DNA from: Pseudomonas sp. CROZ-RG-20F-R04-15
GTDB taxonomy: Bacteria; Pseudomonadota; Gammaproteobacteria; Pseudomonadales; Pseudomonadaceae
Direction: 5' to 3'
Length of the DNA stretch: 64,000 bases
Assembly: GCF_022662375.1 (NCBI RefSeq)
Contig: NZ_JAKNQL010000001.1
Coordinates: forward strand, 1 to 64,000
Below are positions 10,097 through 18,200 of the stretch, one piece after another. Made by a program: the position numbers and the translations under genes. How positions within the stretch are numbered: position 1 is the first letter of the stretch; each line of letters opens with the position of its first letter. The notes under the pieces are model-generated. The model saw only the letters and a list, made by a program, of their open reading frames with translations. It was not told the origin of the DNA and did no database searches.

Positions 10097-11361
10097 ACCT
10101 GTTCAGATCGAATAGCCGCCCAACGCTGGGCTCGGTCATTGGCCGAGGGCATTTGACAGTCGCGCTGGTGGGCGTGGCGATGGCCAGCGTTTCGCTGACG
10201 TTGCTCGGCGTGCTGGCGCTACGGGTGTACGCCGATCACAACCTGCACTTGATCGCCCGTTCGATCAGCTACACCGTGGAAGCGGCGGTGGTGTTCAACG
10301 ACAAGACCGCCGCTAACGAATCGCTGGCGCTGATTGCTTCCGCCGAAGAGGTCGCTGACGCCCAGGTGCTGGACAGTCAGGGACAATTGCTCGCGCATTG
10401 GCAACGCCCGGAAAACGGTTTGTTCTCTGAGCTGGAAATGCAGATTACCCGCGCCATCCTGGAAAAACCCATCAGCCTGCCAATCGAGCATCAGGACCGT
10501 GAAATCGGTCGCGTGCTGCTCACCGGCCACGGTGGCAGCCTGATGCGCTTTCTGCTCAGCGGTCTGGCGGGGATCATCCTCTGCACCGCAATCAGTGCTT
10601 GGGTTGCGCTTTACCTGGCGCGCCGGCAGTTACGCGCGATCACCGGTCCTCTACGCAGTCTGGCCAATGTGGCCCACGCCGCCCGCAGCGAACGCGCGCT
10701 GGATCGCCGCGTGCCTCCGGCGCAGATCGCCGAACTCGACAACCTCGGCAATGACTTCAATGCCTTGCTCGACGAACTGGAGTCGTGGCAAAGCCATCTG
10801 CAGAACGAAAACGAAACCCTCGCTCACCAGGCCAGCCATGACAGCCTCACCGGTCTGCCGAACCGCGCTTTTTTTGAAGGGCGGTTGATCCGCGCCTTGC
10901 GCAATGCCGGCAAACACAATGAACGCGTTGCTGTGTTGTTTCTCGACAGCGATCGCTTCAAGGGGATCAACGACAACTTCGGTCACGCTGCGGGTGATGC
11001 TGTCCTGGTCGCCGTGGCCAATCGCATTCGCGCACAGTTGCGCGAAGAGGATCTGGTGGCGCGTCTGGGCGGTGACGAGTTCGCCGTCCTGCTCACGCCG
11101 CTGCACAGGATCGAAGACGCCGAACGCATCGCCGACAAGATCCTCGCCAGCATGGACATGCCCATCGCGCTGCCGGGCGACACCAGTGTCGTGACCTCGC
11201 TCAGTATCGGCATCGCGGTTTATCCCGATCATGGTGTCACGCCGGGCGCCTTGCTCGATGCTGCCGATGCGGCGATGTATCAAGCCAAGCGTCTGTCGCG
11301 TGGCGCCCAATTCACGGCCGGGGCGGAGCTTCCGGTCGATTCCGTTCAAACCAGGAGCTGA
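10093..11361 (+). CDS. yfiN: Membrane diguanylate cyclase YfiN (TpbB)
   Basis: YfiN makes cyclic-di-GMP from two GTP at the inner membrane and drives exopolysaccharide production and attachment. The 422-residue product has a first membrane helix (about residues 22-46), a periplasmic sensor region, a second helix (about 152-175), a HAMP linker, and a GGDEF domain from about residue 245. The active site GGDEF is at 326-330 and the RxxD product-inhibition site (REED, 317-320) lies five residues before it, so the enzyme should be active and feedback-inhibited. It is controlled by YfiR on the periplasmic side and by the next gene, YfiB. Confidence 0.94.
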   Translation: MNLFRSNSRPTLGSVIGRGHLTVALVGVAMASVSLTLLGVLALRVYADHNLHLIARSISYTVEAAVVFNDKTAANESLALIASAEEVADAQVLDSQGQLLAHWQRPENGLFSELEMQITRAILEKPISLPIEHQDREIGRVLLTGHGGSLMRFLLSGLAGIILCTAISAWVALYLARRQLRAITGPLRSLANVAHAARSERALDRRVPPAQIAELDNLGNDFNALLDELESWQSHLQNENETLAHQASHDSLTGLPNRAFFEGRLIRALRNAGKHNERVAVLFLDSDRFKGINDNFGHAAGDAVLVAVANRIRAQLREEDLVARLGGDEFAVLLTPLHRIEDAERIADKILASMDMPIALPGDTSVVTSLSIGIAVYPDHGVTPGALLDAADAAMYQAKRLSRGAQFTAGAELPVDSVQTRS

Positions 11362-11366
11362 CTCTC

Positions 11367-11861
11367 GTGTTCACACTGTCCATTCGATCTTTTTACGCTG
11401 CGCTGTTGATCGCCGCACTGGCCCTGACCGGTTGCCAGAACACCCCGCAAAAAGGCCTGACGCCAGCGCAGGTCGCCGTTCTCAAACAACAGGGCTTCGA
11501 GCTGACCGATGAGGGCTGGGAGTTTGGCCTGTCCGGCAAAGTGCTGTTTGGCAGCGACGTCGAAAGCCTGAACAAGGAAAGTACCGAAATCGTCGAGCGC
11601 ATCGGCAAGGCACTGCTGGGTGTCGGTATCGAGCGCGTGCGGGTCGATGGCCACACCGACGCGTCGGGCAAGGAAACCTACAACCAGCAACTGTCGCTGC
11701 GTCGTGCCAAGAGTGTCGCCAAAGTGCTGGGCACGGTCGGCATGAAGCAGGAGAACATCCAGTTGCAGGGTCTGGGCAGCAAAGAGCCGGTGGCGTCCAA
11801 CGATACGGCGGCGGGCCGCACAGAAAACCGCCGTGTCGCGATTGTGGTCAGCGCCGATTAG
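11367..11861 (+). CDS. yfiB: Outer-membrane OmpA-like lipoprotein YfiB
   Basis: YfiB is the activator arm of the YfiBNR system: an outer-membrane lipoprotein that sequesters YfiR and so releases YfiN. The 164-residue product starts at GTG, has a lipoprotein signal with lipobox LTGC (Cys23), and an OmpA-type peptidoglycan-binding domain with DGHTDASG followed by the LSLRRAKSV segment. It starts five bases after the yfiN stop. Its last four bases overlap the end of the convergent LysR gene, leaving no room for a terminator between them. Confidence 0.92.
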   Translation: MFTLSIRSFYAALLIAALALTGCQNTPQKGLTPAQVAVLKQQGFELTDEGWEFGLSGKVLFGSDVESLNKESTEIVERIGKALLGVGIERVRVDGHTDASGKETYNQQLSLRRAKSVAKVLGTVGMKQENIQLQGLGSKEPVASNDTAAGRTENRRVAIVVSAD

Positions 11862-12805
11862 TCGGCGAATTGCATCTCGCGGGTCTGCCCCATTAGCAGA
11901 CCCTGATTACGCTCAGTCACCTCACGGATGTAATCCCACAACAGGGTGATCCGCTTGAGCTTGCGCAGGTCCTCCCGGCAGTACATCCAGAACTGCCGGG
12001 TGATGTCGATTTCCTCCGGCAACACCGGCAGCAGGCGCGGATCCTGCGCGGCGAGGAAGCATGGCAGTATCGCCAGCGAGCGCCCTTGCTGCGCCGCGAC
12101 GAATTGCGCGATCACACTGGTGCTGCGCAAGTTGGCGCTGGCGCCCGGCAACACGTTCGCCAGATACAGCAGCTCGGAGCTGAACGCTAGGTCATCCACA
12201 TAACTGATGAATTGATGCTTACCCAAGTCTGCCGGGCGGCGGATCGGTGGATGTTTGTCGATATATTCCTGAGTCGCGTAGAGCTGCAAACGGTAGTCGC
12301 AGAGTTTGCAGCATACGTACGGCCCATGCTCCGGGCGTTCCAGCGCGATAACGATGTCGGCCTCGCGCTTGGACAGGCTGATGAAGTGTGGCAGCGGCAG
12401 GATGTCCACCGAGATGGCCGGGTAGGCGTCGACGAAATGGCTCAACTGCGGCGTGATGAAAAAACTGCCGAAGCCTTCCGTGCAGCCCATGCGCACATGC
12501 CCGGACAGCGCCACGCCGGATCCCGACACCTGCTCGCAGGCCATGTGCAAGGTGCTTTCAATCGACTCGGCATAACCGAGCAGGCGCTGGCCTTCAGTGG
12601 TCAGGACAAAACCGCTGGTGCGCGACTTCTCGAACAGCAAAGTCCCCAGTGCAGCCTCCAGCGAACTGATCCGCCGCGACACCGTGGTGTAGTCGACAGC
12701 CAGCCGTTTGGCGGCAGTACTGGCCTTACGGGTGCGCGCTACTTCAAGGAAAAACTTGAGGTCGTCCCAGTTCAGCGAGCCTAGAGAGGTGATGTTTTTT
12801 TGCAT
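11858..12805 (-). CDS. LysR-family regulator next to mmsAB
   Basis: The 315-residue product has the LysR winged-helix domain at its N terminus (LKFFLEVARTRKASTAAKRL, helix-turn-helix about residues 15-60) and a LysR substrate-binding domain after it. The gene is divergent from mmsA with 149 bases between the starts, the arrangement in which LysR proteins usually control the neighbour, so it is probably the regulator of the valine/3-hydroxyisobutyrate genes; the inducer is not known from sequence. The ATG at 12805 is favoured; a TTG 69 bases earlier is in frame but would add a tail not typical of the family. Confidence 0.85.
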   Translation of the reverse strand: MQKNITSLGSLNWDDLKFFLEVARTRKASTAAKRLAVDYTTVSRRISSLEAALGTLLFEKSRTSGFVLTTEGQRLLGYAESIESTLHMACEQVSGSGVALSGHVRMGCTEGFGSFFITPQLSHFVDAYPAISVDILPLPHFISLSKREADIVIALERPEHGPYVCCKLCDYRLQLYATQEYIDKHPPIRRPADLGKHQFISYVDDLAFSSELLYLANVLPGASANLRSTSVIAQFVAAQQGRSLAILPCFLAAQDPRLLPVLPEEIDITRQFWMYCREDLRKLKRITLLWDYIREVTERNQGLLMGQTREMQFAD

Positions 12806-12899
12806 GATGGACGGGCTTATATGTGCGTTCTTATTAGAAGTTTGCACATCTATACTCCAAAAACAGTCCGACAACCAACTCGTGACACACGCCTCATCT

Positions 12900-12920
12900 C
12901 AAGGCGAACCTTTCGCCTTG
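12900..12920. promoter_or_regulatory. Palindrome in the mmsA leader
   Basis: CAAGGCGAA and TTCGCCTTG form a perfect nine-base inverted repeat around CCT, ending 34 bases before the mmsA ATG. It may be an operator or a hairpin in the mmsA leader. It does not show the T-N11-A centre typical of LysR sites, so its link to the adjacent regulator is only positional. Confidence 0.4.
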
Positions 12921-12954
12921 GCTCCTACGATAAAAACAAGTTTCGGAGACCAGC

Positions 12955-14481
12955 ATGAACGCATCGCTTACGCCCAACGAAACCACGGTCCAGAAGGTCA
13001 AGCTGCTGATCAATGGCGAATGGGTCGAGTCGCAGACCACCGAGTGGCACGACATCGTCAACCCGGCGACCCAGCAAGTGCTGGCCAAAGTGCCGTTTGC
13101 CACTGCCGCAGAAGTGGATGCCGCCGTCAGCGCCGCCCAGCGCGCTTTCCAGACCTGGAAACTGACCCCGATCGGCGCGCGCATGCGCATCATGCTCAAG
13201 CTGCAAGCGCTGATCCGCGAGCACTCCAAACGCATCGCTGTAGTGTTGAGCGCCGAGCAAGGCAAAACCATTGCCGACGCCGAGGGCGATATTTTCCGTG
13301 GCCTGGAAGTGGTCGAGCACGCGTGCTCCATCGGCAGTCTGCAAATGGGTGAATTCGCCGAGAACGTCGCCGGCGGCGTTGATACTTACACCCTGCGCCA
13401 GCCGATCGGCGTGTGCGCCGGCATCACACCGTTTAACTTCCCGGCGATGATTCCGCTGTGGATGTTCCCGATGGCCATCGCCTGCGGCAACACCTTCGTC
13501 TTGAAGCCTTCGGAACAGGATCCGCTGTCGACCATGTTGCTGGTCGAACTGGCGATCGAGGCCGGCGTTCCGGCCGGTGTGTTGAACGTGGTTCATGGCG
13601 GTAAAGACGTGGTCGATGGTCTGTGCACGCACAAAGACATCAAAGCCGTGTCCTTCGTCGGTTCGACCGCCGTTGGCACCCACGTTTACGACCTGGCCGG
13701 CAAGCACGGCAAACGCGTGCAATCGATGATGGGCGCGAAGAACCATGCCGTGGTGCTCGCTGATGCCAACCGCGAACAAGCGCTGAATGCCTTGGTCGGC
13801 GCCGGTTTCGGTGCCGCTGGGCAACGTTGCATGGCCACCTCGGTGGTGGTGCTGGTCGGCGCGGCGAAGCAATGGCTGCCGGATCTGAAAGCGCTGGCGC
13901 AGAAGCTCACCGTCAACGCCGGCAGCGAGCCGGGCACTGATGTCGGTCCGGTGATCTCGAAGAAAGCCAAGGCGCGAATTCTCGATCTGATCGAAAGCGG
14001 CATCAAGGAAGGCGCCAAGCTGGAACTGGACGGTCGCGACATCAAGGTGCCGGGCTACGAGCAAGGCAACTTTGTCGGCCCGACCCTGTTCTCGGGCGTG
14101 ACCACCGACATGCAGATCTACACCCAGGAAATCTTCGGCCCGGTGCTGGTGGTGCTGGAAGTCGACACCCTTGATCAGGCGATTGCGCTGGTCAACGCCA
14201 ACCCGTTCGGCAACGGCACCGGCCTGTTCACCCAAAGCGGCGCGGCGGCGCGTAAATTCCAGACCGAAATCGACGTCGGTCAGGTCGGCATCAACATCCC
14301 GATTCCAGTGCCGGTGCCGTTCTTCAGCTTCACCGGTTCGCGCGGTTCGAAACTCGGCGACCTCGGCCCGTACGGCAAACAAGTGGTGCAGTTCTACACG
14401 CAGACCAAAACGGTCACGGCGCGCTGGTTCGATGACGACAGCGTCAACGACGGCGTGAACACCACCATCAACCTGCGCTGA
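12955..14481 (+). CDS. mmsA: CoA-acylating methylmalonate-semialdehyde dehydrogenase
   Basis: MmsA converts methylmalonate semialdehyde to propionyl-CoA (and malonate semialdehyde to acetyl-CoA) with NAD+, the last step of valine and of myo-inositol or beta-alanine routes. The 508-residue product is an aldehyde dehydrogenase with the [12 protein letters not shown] segment near residue 158, cofactor-binding SFVGSTAVG near 233, and the nucleophile in GQRCMATS (Cys292); the catalytic cysteine followed by methionine is typical of MmsA. GGAGAC upstream serves the ATG. mmsB follows after ten bases, so the pair forms an operon. Confidence 0.93.
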   Translation: MNASLTPNETTVQKVKLLINGEWVESQTTEWHDIVNPATQQVLAKVPFATAAEVDAAVSAAQRAFQTWKLTPIGARMRIMLKLQALIREHSKRIAVVLSAEQGKTIADAEGDIFRGLEVVEHACSIGSLQMGEFAENVAGGVDTYTLRQPIGVCAGITPFNFPAMIPLWMFPMAIACGNTFVLKPSEQDPLSTMLLVELAIEAGVPAGVLNVVHGGKDVVDGLCTHKDIKAVSFVGSTAVGTHVYDLAGKHGKRVQSMMGAKNHAVVLADANREQALNALVGAGFGAAGQRCMATSVVVLVGAAKQWLPDLKALAQKLTVNAGSEPGTDVGPVISKKAKARILDLIESGIKEGAKLELDGRDIKVPGYEQGNFVGPTLFSGVTTDMQIYTQEIFGPVLVVLEVDTLDQAIALVNANPFGNGTGLFTQSGAAARKFQTEIDVGQVGINIPIPVPVPFFSFTGSRGSKLGDLGPYGKQVVQFYTQTKTVTARWFDDDSVNDGVNTTINLR

Positions 14482-14491
14482 GGAATCGACC

Positions 14492-15394
14492 ATGAAAATC
14501 GCATTTATCGGTCTGGGCAACATGGGCGCGCCGATGGCGCGCAACCTGATCAAGGCTGGCCACTCGCTGAATCTGGTCGACCTGAACAAAACCGTGCTGG
14601 CGGAACTGGAACAACTCGGCGGCACTATTCGCGCTTCGGCGCGTGAGGCGGCCGAGGATGCTGAGCTGGTGATCACCATGCTGCCGGCCGCCGTGCATGT
14701 GCGCAGCGTCTGGCTCGGTGAGGACGGTGTGCTCGCCGGCATCGGCAAAGGTGTGCCGGCAGTGGATTGCAGCACTATCGATCCACAGACTGCCCGTGAC
14801 GTAGCGGCCGCTGCGGCAAAACAGGGTGTGGCCATGGCCGATGCGCCAGTGTCCGGTGGCACCGGCGGTGCCACCGCCGGGACGTTGACCTTCATGGTCG
14901 GCGCCACATCTGAACTGTTCGCAACCCTGCAACCGGTGCTGGCGCAGATGGGCCGCAACATCGTGCATTGCGGTGAAGTCGGCACCGGGCAGATCGCCAA
15001 GATCTGCAACAACCTGCTGCTGGCGATCTCGATGGTCGGTGTCAGTGAGTCGATGGCGCTGGGTGATGCACTGGGGATCGACACCTCGGTACTGGCCGGG
15101 ATCATCAACAGTTCGACCGGACGTTGCTGGAGTTCGGAGATGTACAACCCGTGGCCGGGAATTGTCGAAACCGCGCCGGCTTCGCGTGGTTATACCGGTG
15201 GGTTTGGTGCAGAACTGATGCTCAAGGATCTGGGCCTGGCGACGGAAGCGGCGCGTCAGGCGCACCAACCGGTGGTTCTCGGCGCGGTGGCGCAGCAGTT
15301 GTATCAGGCGATGAGTCAGCGTGGGGATGGCGGGAAAGATTTCTCGGCGATCATCAACAGCTATCGCAAGCCTGCAATAGAAGGGCAGCGCTGA
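14492..15394 (+). CDS. mmsB: 3-hydroxyisobutyrate dehydrogenase
   Basis: MmsB oxidises 3-hydroxyisobutyrate to methylmalonate semialdehyde, feeding the reaction of MmsA. The 300-residue product has the N-terminal Rossmann motif GLGNMG (residues 7-12), the family signature DAPVSGGTGGA (about 117-127) and the catalytic lysine in GQIAKICNN (Lys170). Length and motifs are those of the beta-hydroxyacid dehydrogenase family. AGGAA precedes the ATG. The gene is followed by a terminator at 15449-15486. Confidence 0.93.
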   Translation: MKIAFIGLGNMGAPMARNLIKAGHSLNLVDLNKTVLAELEQLGGTIRASAREAAEDAELVITMLPAAVHVRSVWLGEDGVLAGIGKGVPAVDCSTIDPQTARDVAAAAAKQGVAMADAPVSGGTGGATAGTLTFMVGATSELFATLQPVLAQMGRNIVHCGEVGTGQIAKICNNLLLAISMVGVSESMALGDALGIDTSVLAGIINSSTGRCWSSEMYNPWPGIVETAPASRGYTGGFGAELMLKDLGLATEAARQAHQPVVLGAVAQQLYQAMSQRGDGGKDFSAIINSYRKPAIEGQR

Positions 15395-15448
15395 ACAAAC
15401 TGTGGGAGTTAGCCCCCACAGGGGACTTGTGTGTATCAGATATTGTTT

Positions 15449-15486
15449 GCCGGGAAATCACGTTGGGTGATCTCCCGGCTTTTTTG
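15449..15486. terminator. Terminator after mmsAB, probably bidirectional
   Basis: A 13-position stem GCCGGGA(A)ATCAC / GTGAT(C)TCCCGGC with one mismatch is followed by TTTTTT on the + strand. It sits between the ends of the convergent mmsB and cupin genes and could serve both, though the minus-strand T-run is poor. Confidence 0.8.
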
Positions 15487-15488
15487 CA

Positions 15489-15833
15489 TCAGGCAAACAC
15501 GAAATATTTACGCACGGTCTCGACCACTTCCCACGTGCCTTTCATGCCCGGCTCAACTACGAAAATATCACCGGCGCGCAAATGAATCGGCGCCATGCCG
15601 TCCGGGGTGATCACGCAGTAGCCTTCCTGGAAATGGCAGTATTCCCACTTCACGTATTCAACGCGCCACTTGCCCGGCGTGCAGATCCACGTGCCCATGA
15701 TTTTGCTGCCGTCTTCGCTGGTGTAGGCGTTGAGGTTGACGGTGTGCGGGTCGCCTTCGAGTTTTTCCCATTTGCAGGCATCGAGTACCGGCAGCGGGTG
15801 GGTGTCGCGTAGAACGGTGATAGGGGCGGTCAT
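15489..15833 (-). CDS. Small cupin-fold protein
   Basis: The 114-residue product is a single-domain cupin: WEYCHFQEGYCVITPDG supplies the first metal-site strand region and a G-D-x-F-V-V-E-P-G turn the second, as in the DUF861/EutQ-like small cupins. Substrate cannot be read from the sequence; these proteins bind small ligands or act as isomerases or lyases. The ATG at 15833 has GGAG upstream on the minus strand; a longer open frame extends to 15926 without a better site. It is a single-gene unit. Confidence 0.75.
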   Translation of the reverse strand: MTAPITVLRDTHPLPVLDACKWEKLEGDPHTVNLNAYTSEDGSKIMGTWICTPGKWRVEYVKWEYCHFQEGYCVITPDGMAPIHLRAGDIFVVEPGMKGTWEVVETVRKYFVFA

Positions 15834-16346
15834 GTGTCGGCTCCAGACAAGGCGATCAAACGGAAGCTGCACCCTATAGCGCCGTGCCGTGGCCCAGATG
15901 TCTGTGCTCGACATGCAGATATCCATAAACGCTGCCAGCGGTTTACGGATGGAGGCCTGAACCTTCCAGCAAAATCAATTAACGGCAGTACTGATCTACA
16001 ACAAAGGTTATGAAGTTATAACTATTTTACTTGTCTGGTTTTTGCTTTTAGTACGTCTGTTCCGTTGCGTGCTTAGTTGCTTTCGATAGTCAGCCTGACT
16101 GATAGCGCGGGCGCCCCACCATACCCCGTCTTTGTTAAGTAAATAAGTCGTTCACCGCACCAAGGAGGTGCGGTGTCAGTGGGGTTTTGCAGACTTTTTT
16201 CGAGTTGTAAAAAAACCTTGAATAGTTCGTTGACTCTCCCCTTAAGGGCAGAGTTTAGATTCCCGCCGCGTGAGAAGTTGCTGTGGGAAAAGTTACTTTT
16301 CATAAGTCGAATTCATGAAGTAGTCACGACATATAGGGAGATAGAA
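15834..16346. other. AT-rich 513-base leader region of the polyketide-like cluster
   Basis: No conserved gene is seen. This stretch is visibly more AT-rich than its surroundings and must hold the promoter of the eleven-gene cluster. It contains a perfect palindrome AGTTATAACT at 16014-16023, whose TATAAC could also be a -10 element, and a strong hairpin at 16153-16175. The DNA from 16173 onward stays open in the ACP reading frame from a GTG, discussed separately. Confidence 0.5.
16153..16175 (+). promoter_or_regulatory. Leader hairpin with AAGGA in the loop
   Basis: CACCGCACC and GGTGCGGTG form a perfect nine-base-pair stem over the loop AAGGA. The loop and flanks read CAAGGAGG, close to the CARGGAUG element that Rsm/Csr proteins bind in hairpin loops. 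The same AAGGAGG would be a near-consensus ribosome site for a GTG at 16173 in frame with the ACP. Control by Gac/Rsm is therefore a possibility, not shown. Confidence 0.4.
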
Positions 16347-16916
16347 ATGAACAATCCATTGGACTTGGAACATGTCGTTGCCAGCACTCGCGAAATCCTC
16401 GCACAGCTGTTGGTGATGGATGCGAATGACATCGAAGAAAACAGCAGCATCGTCGAAGACCTCGGTGCCGACTCGCTGGACATCGTCGACCTGAGCTTCC
16501 AGCTGGGCCGCCAATATGGCTGCACACTGCCGAAAACCAGCGTGCTCGACCATGCGGTGGCGGTTTGCGGTGATGCCAGCGAGTTTCTCGTCAACGGCCG
16601 CATTACCGAAAGCGGCAAGCACTTGCTTGAGCAAAGCCTTAGTGCCTACACCCCGGATCAACTGAAGGCCGGCATGCAACCGGCTCAGGTGTTCGCCGCG
16701 ACCACCGTGCGCAACTGGGCCAACCAGTGCCGCAATCTCTTCAACTACCTGCCGGCGACCTGCCCGGATTGCAACGCTCACCAAGCGGTTCTGAACGAGC
16801 GCCAACAAGTGGTCTGCGGCGCGTGCAGTGCGCGTCTGGTGCCGGCGGATGGCGATGAAGTGTCGCGTCAATTGGTTGAGCAGTTTGTTACCACTCACGC
16901 CAAAGAAGCGGTGTAG
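16347..16916 (+). CDS. Acyl carrier protein with C-terminal zinc ribbon
   Basis: The 189-residue product begins with an acyl carrier protein domain (about residues 1-85) carrying the phosphopantetheine site DLGADSLDIVDL; the serine would hold the growing chain as a thioester. The rest is unusual: a linker and then CPDCNAHQ...CGACSAR (about residues 137-165), two CxxC pairs forming a likely zinc ribbon. Normal ACPs stop near 80-90 residues. The ATG at 16347 has GGGAG six bases upstream and is preferred; an in-frame GTG at 16173 would add 58 residues. It is the first gene of the cluster, with the first ketosynthase eight bases downstream, so it is probably the cluster's own carrier. Confidence 0.85.
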   Translation: MNNPLDLEHVVASTREILAQLLVMDANDIEENSSIVEDLGADSLDIVDLSFQLGRQYGCTLPKTSVLDHAVAVCGDASEFLVNGRITESGKHLLEQSLSAYTPDQLKAGMQPAQVFAATTVRNWANQCRNLFNYLPATCPDCNAHQAVLNERQQVVCGACSARLVPADGDEVSRQLVEQFVTTHAKEAV

Positions 16917-16924
16917 GAGTTCTC

Positions 16925-18199
16925 ATGCGGGCACGAGAAGTCTATGTGAGCGGGTTCGGTCTGGTGGCGCCCATGGCGCTGGACGCTGCCACGTTGTTCG
17001 AGCGGATTTGCCGGAAGCAATCCTGTGTCCGCGAACATCCCCGGTTCAAGGCGCTGGGATTCAGCAACAGCGCTGCCGGGTTTATTGATGACGCGCAGTG
17101 GCAGCAGATCGGGGCCGGTTTCGGCGGCAACGCGGCGCTGCACCCGCGACAAAGTGTGCTGGCCGAGTTCGTCGCCCGGCAGGCGCTGGAACATGCCGGC
17201 CTGACACCGGCAGATTTTGCCCACAGTCGCAGCGGTCTGTTTCTGGGGGCGAACAAATATTGTGCCGACAGCCACGATCTGCAGCGAGTCAGCCGTTGCA
17301 TGAATGAGGCGGGGCGCGTCGACCTCGACCGTCTGTTGGATCATCCGCCATCGCCCGCCGCGATCTTCAATCGACGTGTCGATCAACAGACACAACACCT
17401 GGCCGATCGGCTCGGCATCCGCGATCACATCTCGACCCATTCCGATGCCTGTGCCGCTGGCACCATGGCCATCGGCAGTGCTTACCGGGCCATCGAGCGC
17501 GGTGAGATCGATCTGGCCATTTGTGGTGCCGTCGAGTTGATGGCCAACGAATTGCCCTACTACATGTTCAACAGTCTCGGCGCGCTCTGTCAGGCCGACT
17601 TGCCAGCGAGCGAACAAAGCCGCCCGTTCATGCCTGACCGCAGTGGTTTTGTCCTCAGCGAGGGTTCGGCGATGGTCGTTCTCGAATCCGCTGAACACGC
17701 CCAACGACGCAAGGCTGCGCCACTGGGCCGGGTGCTCGGTTACGCGAATGTCTGCGAGGCGCAGAAAATGACCTCCAGCAGCCGCGATGGCAGCAAATAC
17801 GAGGAATGCATGGAAGCTGCAATCGAAGACGCCGGGCTGCTGCGCAGTGCCGTGCAACACGTCAACACCCACGGCACCTCCACCCAGGCCAATGACAGTT
17901 GTGAAGCGCTGGCCTTGCAGCGGTTGTTTGGCGGCTGCCAGGACTTCATGACCTTCACCGCCAACAAGTCCGCCATCGGTCATTCGCTGGCCGGCAGTGG
18001 CGCGATCGAAGCGGTGCTGTCGCTGATGAGTCTGCGTGACGGTGTGCTGTTACCGACCTTGAATTACGACCCTGAGCGTGCCGAATACCCATCGCTGAAG
18101 TTTTTGAGCGAGCCGCTTCGCCAGTCGATCAATGTGGTGATGTCCAACTCGTTCGGTTTCGGCGGTATCAACAGTTCGCTGGTTCTGGGAAGGGCATGA
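16925..18199 (+). CDS. Beta-ketoacyl-ACP synthase (KAS II type), first ketosynthase
   Basis: This 424-residue thiolase-fold ketosynthase should join acyl units on the cluster's ACP by decarboxylative condensation. The full triad is present: Cys176 in SDACAAG, His316 in NTHGTST and His353 in NKSAIGH. The SFGFGG glycine-rich segment ends the domain. It belongs to the FabF/KS-alpha type rather than FabH or FabB by length and motif. ATG at 16925 is preceded by GGAG. The next gene, one base downstream, encodes a cysteine-less homologue, the pattern of KS-alpha with a chain-length-factor partner in type II polyketide systems. Confidence 0.9.
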   Translation: MRAREVYVSGFGLVAPMALDAATLFERICRKQSCVREHPRFKALGFSNSAAGFIDDAQWQQIGAGFGGNAALHPRQSVLAEFVARQALEHAGLTPADFAHSRSGLFLGANKYCADSHDLQRVSRCMNEAGRVDLDRLLDHPPSPAAIFNRRVDQQTQHLADRLGIRDHISTHSDACAAGTMAIGSAYRAIERGEIDLAICGAVELMANELPYYMFNSLGALCQADLPASEQSRPFMPDRSGFVLSEGSAMVVLESAEHAQRRKAAPLGRVLGYANVCEAQKMTSSSRDGSKYEECMEAAIEDAGLLRSAVQHVNTHGTSTQANDSCEALALQRLFGGCQDFMTFTANKSAIGHSLAGSGAIEAVLSLMSLRDGVLLPTLNYDPERAEYPSLKFLSEPLRQSINVVMSNSFGFGGINSSLVLGRA

Positions 18200-18200
18200 C

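Noticed and set aside
12925..15147. 740-residue open frame on the minus strand opposite mmsA-mmsB
   Set aside because: It lies wholly antisense to two genes with intact motifs, and its translation is low-complexity and unlike any family; it is a GC-rich shadow frame.
15401..15420. TGTGGG...CCCACA hairpin just after mmsB as a separate terminator
   Set aside because: It is short and lacks a T-run; the stronger stem at 15449-15486 with a T-run is the terminator. It may be a decayed REP.
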